Assembly (NCBI RefSeq): GCF_034259325.1
Contig: NZ_JAXIVS010000002.1
Span: forward strand, 248,001-312,000
Direction: 5' to 3'
From: Hyalangium ruber
GTDB lineage: Bacteria > Myxococcota > Myxococcia > Myxococcales > Myxococcaceae
DNA: 64,000 bases
Below the pieces are notes generated by a model. The model worked only from the letters and a program-made list of their open reading frames with translations, had not been told where the DNA came from and ran no database searches. Below, in pieces: positions 54,901 through 62,338 of this stretch (its first letter is position 1; every line of letters begins with the position of its first letter). Position numbers and translations under genes: made by a program.

Positions 54901-56293
54901 GGGAGCTCACCGCCGTAATCACCGTCGTCACCGACCAGACGTGCTCCTCGTGCCACGCCGCCAGGAGCCGCCGACACACCAGCTCGTAGATGCGCTGCTC
55001 GTCCGTCGACAACCGCACCCCATCCGGAGACGTGGGCGTGGGCACGATGGCGTGGTGGTCCGTCACCTTCGCGTCATCCACGAAGCGCTTGCCCAGCGGG
55101 CGCTCCCCCGTGCCCGGCGCCAGCAGCGGCTCGTAGGGCCTGCGAATCGCGCGAACCACCTCGGGCAGCGTCTCCGCCACCGACGCCGACAGGTGCCGGC
55201 TGGAGGTGCGCGGATAGCTCAGCAGCTTGTGCTTCTCATACAGCGCCTGCGCCAGCTCCAGCGTCCGCTGCGCGCTGTAGCCGTAGAGCCGGTTCGCGTG
55301 CCGCTGCAGCTCCGTCAAGTCGTACAGAAGCGGAGGCGCCATCCGCTTCGTCTCGGAGGTGAGCGACTCGATGGCCGCCTTCCCCGTCCGCACCCGCGCC
55401 ATCACCTCGCCGGCCTCCACCCCATCGGCCGGAAGGCGCCGGGCCTCGCGCGTCGCCTCCGCCGTGCGCGGCACCTTCGGGTCCAGCTCCCGGAACCACG
55501 TGCCCTGGTAGCGCGTGCCCGCCGCCACGCCGGGCGCCTGGGGCTCGAAGGTGGCCACCACCTCCAGGTAGTCCTCCGGCACGAAGTCGCGGATGACCAG
55601 CTCCCGCTCCACCACCATCGCCAGCGTGGGCGTCTGCACCCGCCCCACCGACAGCATCTCCCCGCCCGCCGAGAGCGTGTACAGGCGCGACAGGTTCATC
55701 CCCACCAGCCAGTCGGCCCGGCTGCGCCCCTTGGCCGCGTCGGCCAGCGCGTCGTACGCCTGCCCCTCCTTGAGCTGGCGGAAGCCCTCGCGGATGGCGC
55801 TCTCCGTCAGAGACGACACCCACAGCCGCTTCACCGGCTTGTGGCACCCGGCCGCCTCGTAGATGTAGCGGAAGATGAGCTCGCCCTCTCGCCCCGCGTC
55901 CGTGGCGCACACCACCCCGCTCACCTCGGGCGCGTTGAGCACCTCGCGCACCACCGCGAACTGCGAGCGCGTGCGCTCCGACACCACCAGCGGCCACTGC
56001 TGGGGCAGCATGGGCAACTGCTCCCGGCTCCAGCGCTTCCACTCCGGCCGCACCTCGTGCGGCTGCGCCAGCCCCACCAGGTGGCCAATGGCCCACGTCA
56101 CCACGTAGCCGTTACCTCGGAAGCACCCCTCGCCCTGCTGCGAGGCCCCCAGCGCCCGGGCGATGTCTCGCGCCACCGCCGGCTTCTCCGCCACCACCGC
56201 CAGCACGGACGCACGGCTCCCGTGAGCCGCCTCGCGGCCCTCCCAGCGAGTCCTCTGTCCTTCGCGTCCTGCGCCCATCACTTCCCACCTCAT
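51947..56293 (-). CDS. DNA topoisomerase III-RecQ helicase fusion with HRDC domain
   Basis: 1448 residues. Residues ~28-665 are type IA topoisomerase III: TOPRIM at [20 protein letters not shown] with [11 protein letters not shown], and active-site Tyr ~360 in [11 protein letters not shown]. After a Pro-rich linker (~668-720) comes a full RecQ helicase (~725-1200): FRPYQEEV, Walker A [24 protein letters not shown], and [24 protein letters not shown]. The RQC zinc Cys cluster CGLCDVC follows. A ~180-residue basic linker leads to a C-terminal HRDC ([16 protein letters not shown]...[11 protein letters not shown]). RecQ and Top3 together dissolve double Holliday junctions (Sgs1-Top3, BLM-TOP3A); here they are one chain. 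ATG 56293 is preceded by GGGAGGGGAAGGT. Confidence 0.9.
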   Translation of the reverse strand: [1448 protein letters not shown]

Positions 56294-56813
56294 ACCTTCC
56301 CCTCCCACCCCGCCCTGGCCAACCCACTGCGTCCAGGCTCCCGTGGCCAACTCTCTTCCTTATCGTGCCCGGCCGACATCGCACCCCGCCGCCGCACCCT
56401 ACCTGGCGAGGCTGCCTCCCCTACCGCCAGGGAGCCTACCTCCCACCTTTCACCGGGGCGCCCCACCGCGCGGAGCCCCTCCACCGGGTGCGCTCATACC
56501 CGGGGCGCGTGGCGTTTTCACGCAAGCGGTTGGCGCTCGTCCGCAAACCTGCTCGCAGGCGCATGGCCATCATCGACGCAGGCTCGCACGCCGTCGCGAC
56601 GCGCGGGCAGGGGGATGTCAGGGGGAGTCGCGGTCGGGCTCGTTCCTCCAGGAGCCGAGCAGGGGTCCAGGCATGGAGGAAGGTGCCGCTCATGCCGGGA
56701 GGGGCACCGGGGTCGGGAGATTCGAGGCGGGAACGCTCACCGGGAGGGGAGAGCGTCCCATCGCAACGAGTCGGCGCGGGGGATGCCTCGGAAGGGGCAT
56801 CCCCCATCGCTTT
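56294..56813. other. Intergenic region upstream of the topoisomerase-helicase fusion gene
   Basis: About 520 bases between the exported epimerase and the topoisomerase-RecQ fusion on the same strand. No gene supported; the long open frames here have no fold features. It contains the stem-loop listed at 56778-56805. The fusion gene's promoter presumably lies here, but no clear -35/-10 pair stands out. Confidence 0.4.
56778..56805 (-). terminator. 10-bp perfect hairpin after the exported epimerase gene
   Basis: GGGGGATGCC (56778-56787) pairs perfectly with GGCATCCCCC (56796-56805) around an 8-base loop. It lies 9 bases past the minus-strand gene stop, so terminator function is likely although no T-run follows on that strand. 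Confidence 0.5.
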
Positions 56814-57956
56814 TCAGGGGGCAGCGGCCTTGGAGCCCTGGCGCTGGTGCCACGCGGCGAGCACCTCGCGCTCCCGCTCCGGCGTGAGGCCCGAGCGCAT
56901 CTTCGCCTGGCGCTCTGCCGGCTGCGTCTTGAACCACGCCAGGGTGTCGCGCGCCGTGTCCTCCACGGGGCGGAGCGTCAGCCCGCGCGCCTCGGCCCGG
57001 GCGTTGCTCACCCGGCCCATGCCCTTCATCTCACTGGAGCGGGGAATCCACACGGGCATGTCCGACCAGGGGCGCACCTTCTGCTCCTCCAGGAAGGCGG
57101 CGTCCGCCCAGGTGAACGAGGCGTCTCCGCCATTGGCCGTCTTGCACGCCTCGAGCAGCTTCCGCATGGGCATGCCGCTGGCGGGACCGGTGGCGTTGTA
57201 GACGCCCATGTCCTTCGTCTCCACCAGGCGGAGGATGAAGGCGGCCAGGTCCTTCACGTCGATGAACTGCACCGGATCCTCTCCATCCCCCGGGGCAAGC
57301 ACCTCGCCGCCACGGGCCACGCGTACCGGCCAGTAGCTGAAGCGGTCGGTCGGATCTCCAGGCCCGACGATGAGGCCGGGGCGCACGACGGCGGCGCGGC
57401 CGGGCATGGCGGCCTGGGCGGCCTTCTCGCTCAGGGCCTTGAGGGCGCCGTAGTGCTGGGAGACGTCCTCCGTCTTCTCGTCCTCCACGGTGGCCACGGG
57501 CGAGTCCTCGTCCACGCCGTAGTTCGCCATGTCCTTATAGACGGAGATGGTGGAGACGAAGATGTACTGCTCCACGTTGGGCGCGAGCAGCTCGGCGCTG
57601 GCCCGCACCACGCGCGGCACGTAGCCGGAGGTGTCGATGACGGCGTCCCACTTGCGGCCCTCCAGGGCCTTGAGGTTGCCGTCCCGATCGCCCTGCAGCT
57701 TCTCCACGTCGGGGAAGAGGTGGGGCTGCGTCTTGCCGCGGTTGAAGAGGGTGAGGGTGTGGCCGCGAGGCTGGGCCAGCTCCACCAGCGCCGGCCCGAG
57801 GAAGCCCGTGCCGCCGAGGATGAGGATCTTCTTCTTCGCCGCGGGCGCCGAGCCGCCGCCTCCTCCGCCGCTCTCCTTGGTGGACGCACACCCCATCGCC
57901 CAGAGCGAGCCGAGCGCGGCCGCTCCCTTCATCAAACCTCTGCGAGACAACGTCAT
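56814..57956 (-). CDS. Exported NAD-dependent epimerase/dehydratase-like protein (Tat and lipobox signals)
   Basis: 380 residues, ATG with AGGAGGGG nine bases upstream. The N-terminus SRRGLMKGAAALGSLWAMGCAS has a twin-arginine motif and a lipobox, followed by a Gly-rich linker. Residues ~42-350 are an extended short-chain dehydrogenase: KKILILGGTGFLGPALVELA (Rossmann GxxGxxG) and a catalytic-like VSTISVYKDM region (YxxxK less clear; HYGALKALSEKA carries Tyr and Lys). It most resembles NAD-epimerases of sugar nucleotides. Export of such an enzyme as a Tat lipoprotein is unusual, since folding with NAD in the cytoplasm before Tat transport would be required. Substrate unknown. It follows the transporter gene (57990) by 34 bases. 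Confidence 0.85.
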   Translation of the reverse strand: MTLSRRGLMKGAAALGSLWAMGCASTKESGGGGGGSAPAAKKKILILGGTGFLGPALVELAQPRGHTLTLFNRGKTQPHLFPDVEKLQGDRDGNLKALEGRKWDAVIDTSGYVPRVVRASAELLAPNVEQYIFVSTISVYKDMANYGVDEDSPVATVEDEKTEDVSQHYGALKALSEKAAQAAMPGRAAVVRPGLIVGPGDPTDRFSYWPVRVARGGEVLAPGDGEDPVQFIDVKDLAAFILRLVETKDMGVYNATGPASGMPMRKLLEACKTANGGDASFTWADAAFLEEQKVRPWSDMPVWIPRSSEMKGMGRVSNARAEARGLTLRPVEDTARDTLAWFKTQPAERQAKMRSGLTPEREREVLAAWHQRQGSKAAAP

Positions 57957-57989
57957 TGCCGTGTTCCCCTCCTGGAAAGGTTCGCGCCC

Positions 57990-59279
57990 CTAGCGGGCCG
58001 GGGCATCGCCGGTCAGCGGCGCCAGCGAGGCCACCCCGGTGCCGCGCCGGACCCGGGGGTGCCGGGCCAGGTACAGGGAGATGCCCAGCCACAGCCCCGC
58101 CACCGGCATGGCCGTCAGCAGCACCCCGCCCGCTCCCAACCCGAGGGCGGTGAGCCCGCCCTCCATCCAGCCCCCCACCACATCACCGCCCCGGTACACC
58201 ACCGTGTCGATGAAGTTCTTGGCCTTGTACTTCTCCTCGCGGGTCACCGTGGTGAAGAGGACTTCTCGCGAGGGCCGCTCCAGCGCGTAGTGCGAGGCGC
58301 CGCGCAGCGAGCGCACGCCGATGAACAGCAGGATGGCGGGCATGATGGCCAGGGCCAGGAAGCCCAGCCCGGTGAGCACCGGCGCCACGGCCATGGCCAC
58401 CGCCAGTCCCAGCTTGGAGATGACGCGCCCGGTGACGAAGGCCTGCAGCACCAACGTGAGCCCCTGCACCCACAGCTCGATGTTGGCGAAGGCGGTGGTG
58501 CGCGCGGCGGCGCCGCTGGCCACGGAGTCCACCAGCTTCACCTGGAGGATGTACAGGAAGGAGGAGGTGACGGTGTAGAAGACCGTCTGCAGGCCCAGCC
58601 CCATCAGGAAGGGCGAGGAGACCAGCAGCTTGAGGCCGGCGAGCACCCCGCCGCCCACGGGCTCTCCGGTCGAGGGCGGGAACTGCACCTCGCGGGCCCA
58701 GTGCCCGAGCCGGCGCACGCACTGGGCGCTGAGCTCCAGCAGCACCACCGTGACGAGGATGAGGTTGATGGGCCCCAGCGGCACGGCGAACTGCCGCACC
58801 AGCAGCAGCCCTATCAGGATGCCCGTGGTGCCGCCTCCGGCGATGAAGCCGAACAGGCGCTTACCCTGCTCGCTGGCGAAGAGGTCCGCCATGAAGCTCC
58901 AGAAGATGGAGACGACGAACAGGTTGTAGACGCTGAGCCAGACGTAGAAGGTGCGCGCCACCGTCTCTCGCGCCACGTCCAGCTTCAGCAGCACGAAGAA
59001 GACGAGCAGGTTGAGCAGGAAGAAGCGGTAGACCAGGGGGATGACGCGCTTGCGTGGCCAGCGCGACACCAGGGCCGAGAAGAGCGGCACCGCCACCAGC
59101 ATCACCACGAAGGTGATGGTCCACAGCGCCTTGAGGTCCTTCACCCCGCCGGCCGTGCCCATCGCGTCACGCAGCGGCTTGAGGATGAAGTAGCCGCACA
59201 TCAGCGTGAAGAAGTAGAGGAAGGACCAGAGGACGGCCCCTACCTCCTCCTCCCGCACGTCCACGAATCGCTTGAGCAT
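57990..59279 (-). CDS. NTP/NDP exchange (Tlc/AAA)-family transporter
   Basis: 429 residues from ATG 59279, with about eleven to twelve membrane helices. The conserved start FTLMCGYFILKPLRDAMG resembles the ADP/ATP translocase (Tlc) family of rickettsiae and chlamydiae, which also occurs in free-living bacteria where its role is less clear. Other features include RFFLLNLLVFFVLL, WSFMADLFASEQGKRLFGFIAGGGTTG and RGASHYALERPSREVLFTTVTREEKYKAKNFIDTVVYRGGD. Candidate substrates are nucleotides or similar phosphorylated molecules. It is followed by the exported epimerase gene. Confidence 0.8.
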   Translation of the reverse strand: MLKRFVDVREEEVGAVLWSFLYFFTLMCGYFILKPLRDAMGTAGGVKDLKALWTITFVVMLVAVPLFSALVSRWPRKRVIPLVYRFFLLNLLVFFVLLKLDVARETVARTFYVWLSVYNLFVVSIFWSFMADLFASEQGKRLFGFIAGGGTTGILIGLLLVRQFAVPLGPINLILVTVVLLELSAQCVRRLGHWAREVQFPPSTGEPVGGGVLAGLKLLVSSPFLMGLGLQTVFYTVTSSFLYILQVKLVDSVASGAAARTTAFANIELWVQGLTLVLQAFVTGRVISKLGLAVAMAVAPVLTGLGFLALAIMPAILLFIGVRSLRGASHYALERPSREVLFTTVTREEKYKAKNFIDTVVYRGGDVVGGWMEGGLTALGLGAGGVLLTAMPVAGLWLGISLYLARHPRVRRGTGVASLAPLTGDAPAR

Positions 59280-59351
59280 GGATGACCGCGCGTCCAACCC
59301 GCGCCCGGAGAGGCTATTCCCGGCGCGGGCCCACCGCCAAGGCGCGGGGCG

Positions 59352-60644
59352 TCAGGCCGCGGAGAGCGTGGCGCGGATGGCGGCCTCCAGCCGAGGCAGC
59401 GCGTCCTGGATCTCCGCCATGGAGACGGCGCCCACCGAGAGTCGGAACCAGCCCGTGTCGTCCTTCAGGCCGAACGCCTGGAAGGGCACCACCCCGAAGC
59501 TGGCCTTCTCCAGCAGCATCTTCCGGATGGCGTCGTTGCTCTGCAGCCCCGCCTTGCCCACCAGGTCGAACTGCACCGACAGGTAGATGGCGCCCTGGGG
59601 AGCAATCGCGCGCACCGGCAGCCCCGCCTCGCGCATCCGGGCGATGCCCTGGTAGAGAGCCTCCAGCCGCTCGTCCACCCGGAGCCGCATCGTCTTCAGG
59701 AACTCGTCGGTGCCGGCCACGTCATCCAGCACACGCGCGGTGGCCACCTGCTCGGGCTTGGGTGCCCACGCCCCCACGTGCCCCAGCACATCGCGCATGC
59801 GCGAGATGATGGACGGCGGGCCCACGCCCCACCCCACGCGCAGGCCCGTGGAGGCGAACGCCTTGGAGATGCCATCCACGAACACCGTGTACTGCGCCAC
59901 CTCGGGCACCAGCGTCACCGGGGTGACGTGCTTGGCCTGGCCGAAGCTGAGCGTCCAGTAGATGTGGTCGTACATCAGGATGAGCGGCTTCTGGCCCCGG
60001 CTCTGGCGCGCGCGGTTCTCGGCGACGACGCGCTCGCAGATGGCCTGCAGCGCCTCGGCGGAGATCATCGTCCCGGTGGGGTTGAGCGGGCTACAGAGGC
60101 ATAGCAGCCGCGCCTGGGGCAGGTGCGGGGCAAGTTGCTCCACCGTGGGCATGAAGCCCTGGTCGGGGTGGGTGGCGACGACGATTTCCTTCGCCCCCAT
60201 CATGTGCGTGTAGTGGTTGTTGTTCCACGAGGGCACCGGGTAGATGACGGTGTCGCCCGCATCCAGCACCGCGCGGTAGGTGCCATAGATGATGGGGCGC
60301 GCGCCGCCAGCGATGACGATGCCCTCCAGCGGGTACTTCACGCCCAGGATGCGCTCGTAGAAGCGCTGCACGCTCTGGCGCAGGTCCAACACGCCGTCCG
60401 AGGGCGGGTAGTTGGTCTCGCCTGCCTGGAGCGCGTTGGCGATGCCCTGGCCCAGCGAGGCGGGGATGGGGAACTCGCGCGGGCTGAAGTCGCCCACGGT
60501 GAGGTTGCACACCTTGCGGCCTTGCGCGGTCAGCTCACGAATCTCCGCCGCGATGCGGAGGATCTCGCTGCCGACGAGGCCGCGCGCCATGGTGCCAACG
60601 TTGGCGTCGTCCCGCTTGGGAAGTTGGGTGAGATCAAGGGCCAT
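59352..60644 (-). CDS. Class I/II PLP-dependent aminotransferase
   Basis: 430 residues from ATG 60644 (ALDLTQLPKRDD). Fold-type I aminotransferase: a phosphate-binding GGARPIIYGTYRAVLD region, SPLNPTGTMISAEAL, the PLP-aldimine Lys in DGISKAFASTGLRVGWGVG, and a C-terminal FRLSVGAV arginine that binds the substrate carboxylate. The overall pattern is AspC/AAT-like, so aspartate or a related amino acid is plausible, but not certain. Cytosolic. It sits 72 bases downstream of the transporter start, on the same strand. Confidence 0.9.
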   Translation of the reverse strand: MALDLTQLPKRDDANVGTMARGLVGSEILRIAAEIRELTAQGRKVCNLTVGDFSPREFPIPASLGQGIANALQAGETNYPPSDGVLDLRQSVQRFYERILGVKYPLEGIVIAGGARPIIYGTYRAVLDAGDTVIYPVPSWNNNHYTHMMGAKEIVVATHPDQGFMPTVEQLAPHLPQARLLCLCSPLNPTGTMISAEALQAICERVVAENRARQSRGQKPLILMYDHIYWTLSFGQAKHVTPVTLVPEVAQYTVFVDGISKAFASTGLRVGWGVGPPSIISRMRDVLGHVGAWAPKPEQVATARVLDDVAGTDEFLKTMRLRVDERLEALYQGIARMREAGLPVRAIAPQGAIYLSVQFDLVGKAGLQSNDAIRKMLLEKASFGVVPFQAFGLKDDTGWFRLSVGAVSMAEIQDALPRLEAAIRATLSAA

Positions 60645-60811
60645 GAAATTGCTCCGGTTGGCGCCCGGGGACTGGAGCACCACGGGCGCACGGACCATAC
60701 ACGCCGCGCGCCGCGCACGCGTCATCCATCGGCTTCAAGGGAGCATGATTGGCACTGATAGCCACGACGCGGCCCGGCATCGCACACCGGGAGTACAGCC
60801 TACCTGGGAGA

Positions 60812-61309
60812 TCAGGCCACCGAGCGCTGTGGCAGGACCATGCCGCTCAGGGCGCTCCACGTCTTGGGGCCCACCACGCCGTCGGCCTCCAGGCCCATGG
60901 CCCGCTGGAAGGCGAGCACGGCGCGCTCCGTCTTCGGGCCGAAGATGCCGTCCTTGGTGCCCGGGTCGAACCCGTGCGCGGCCAGCAGCTTCTGAATCAC
61001 CTCGACCACCGGCTCGCTCAGCCCGCGCTTGAGCACCGGGCGCTGCCCCGAGCCGCGCTGCACATCGAGCGCCGCCCACAGCCGGGGGCCGGCGATGCCG
61101 TCCACCTCGAGGCCCCGGGCGCGCTGGAAGGCCATCACCGCGGCTTTTGTCTTCGGGCCGAAGAGGCCATCGACGTGTCCCGGGTTGAAACCCGCTACCT
61201 GGAGCTGGCGCTGGAGGTACTCGACCTCCGGACTGCTGGCGCCCTGTTTGAGACAGGAGAAGGCCCCGCAGGGGGTGGACAACCCGAGGACAGGAAGCAT
61301 GGAGGGCAT
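60812..61309 (-). CDS. Peptidoglycan-binding protein, two PG_binding_1 repeats
   Basis: 165 residues from ATG 61309 with GGAG eight bases upstream. Two PG_binding_1 repeats: EVEYLQRQLQVAGFNPGHVDGLFGPKTKAAVMAFQRARGLEVDGIAGPRLW and VVEVIQKLLAAHGFDPGTKDGIFGPKTERAVLAFQRAMGLEADGVVGPKTW (only shown by boundary here). Both have the D-G-x-x-G-P-x-T core and the terminal VDGIAGP/ADGVVGP turn. The N-terminal ~25 residues hold two Cys but no convincing signal peptide, so export route is unclear. No enzyme domain is attached, so it is probably a wall-binding accessory. Confidence 0.85.
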   Translation of the reverse strand: MPSMLPVLGLSTPCGAFSCLKQGASSPEVEYLQRQLQVAGFNPGHVDGLFGPKTKAAVMAFQRARGLEVDGIAGPRLWAALDVQRGSGQRPVLKRGLSEPVVEVIQKLLAAHGFDPGTKDGIFGPKTERAVLAFQRAMGLEADGVVGPKTWSALSGMVLPQRSVA

Positions 61310-61594
61310 CGAGGAACTCCAGGCGGTGGGTTTAGCAGGACCGAGGAAGGGCGTTATGGGTGATCCGCGCGTAAGATGCCAGTCCCCCCCGGGCGCACAG
61401 TTCACCTTCTACTACCTCGAAGGTTGGCTGCTGTCAGGGAAATTTCACTCCGTTGGGTGGTCGACCCTGCCGCCGAGCCCCGAATTCTCGGCCCTCCACG
61501 CGAGCCCTCGCAGGCGATCCGCACTGGAACGTAGGGGCCTCCCATGCGAGAGGAGGCCCCGGCCCGGCGGCCCGGGCTCACAGGAGCATGACGG

Positions 61595-62320
61595 ATGACG
61601 CAGGTGAAGGTGTTCTCCCGGTGGATGCAGCCCCTCTGGCTGGCGGGCTGTCTGGTGGTTGCGGGGTGCAGCAAGAAGGAGGAGCCAGCGCCTCCGCCCG
61701 TGCAGACCGTGCCGGCCACGCCCGAGGCGCGGGACTCCGCGCCCCCGCTCTCGCCCCCTCCCCCACCGCCCTCGGGTGAGGCGAATCCGCCCGCGCCCTC
61801 GGAGCCGGCGCCCACCCCGGCGCCCTCGGACACCGCCCCGCCGACGCCGGCCCCGACGGGCTCGGTGGCGCCCGAGGATGCGAAGAACCGCGAGTGGACG
61901 GCGAACGACGTGAAGCTGGAGCGCACGGGCTTTCCGCCGGTGACGCTGCGCTCGGTGCGCGAGGCCCGCAACGAGGGCTTCGATCGGGTGGTGTTCGAGT
62001 TCAACGGGACGCAGGTGCCCGGCTACCGCATCGAGTACGTGGACAAGCCGGTCCACCACTGCGCCTCGGGGAACGAGATTCCGGTGGCGGGCCAGGGCGT
62101 GCTCCAGGTGAGCCTCACCCCTGCCCAGGCGCACGAAGGCGGCCAGGTGACAGTGGCCGAGCGGGAGCGCAAGTCCTCGCTGCCGGTCATCCAGGAGCTG
62201 AAGCTCACCTGCGACTTCGAGGGCGAGGTGACGTGGGTGCTCGGTAACGCGAGCCCGAAGAAGTACCGGGTGATGGAGTTGCGCGAGCCCACCCGCCTCG
62301 TGGTGGACGTGCAGCACTGA
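61595..62320 (+). CDS. Lipoprotein with proline-rich linker and AMIN-like domain
   Basis: 241 residues, second ATG of a close pair, with AGGAG eight bases upstream. Lipobox VVAGC (Cys ~25), then a ~70-residue Pro/Ala/Ser linker. The C-terminal ~130 residues look AMIN-like: VVFEFNGTQVPGYRIEYVDKP, VSLTPAQAHEGG, TCDFEGEVTWVLG and RLVVDVQH at the end. AMIN domains bind peptidoglycan and help localise divisome or secretin complexes. The long linker could let it reach the wall from the outer membrane. It is divergent from the PG_binding_1 gene, with ~285 bases between. Confidence 0.85.
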   Translation: MTQVKVFSRWMQPLWLAGCLVVAGCSKKEEPAPPPVQTVPATPEARDSAPPLSPPPPPPSGEANPPAPSEPAPTPAPSDTAPPTPAPTGSVAPEDAKNREWTANDVKLERTGFPPVTLRSVREARNEGFDRVVFEFNGTQVPGYRIEYVDKPVHHCASGNEIPVAGQGVLQVSLTPAQAHEGGQVTVAERERKSSLPVIQELKLTCDFEGEVTWVLGNASPKKYRVMELREPTRLVVDVQH

Positions 62321-62337
62321 GGCCCCGCGCCGGGGCC
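62321..62337. terminator. Hairpin between the convergent AMIN-like lipoprotein and malQ genes
   Basis: GGCCCCG (62321-62327) pairs with CGGGGCC (62331-62337) around a 3-base loop, filling the 18 bases between the two stops. It could terminate both transcripts. Confidence 0.45.
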
Positions 62338-62338
62338 G

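Noticed and set aside
51065-56887. Long plus-strand open frame antisense to the topoisomerase-RecQ gene
   Set aside because: Low-complexity His/Arg-rich translation without domains; the opposite strand carries all conserved motifs.
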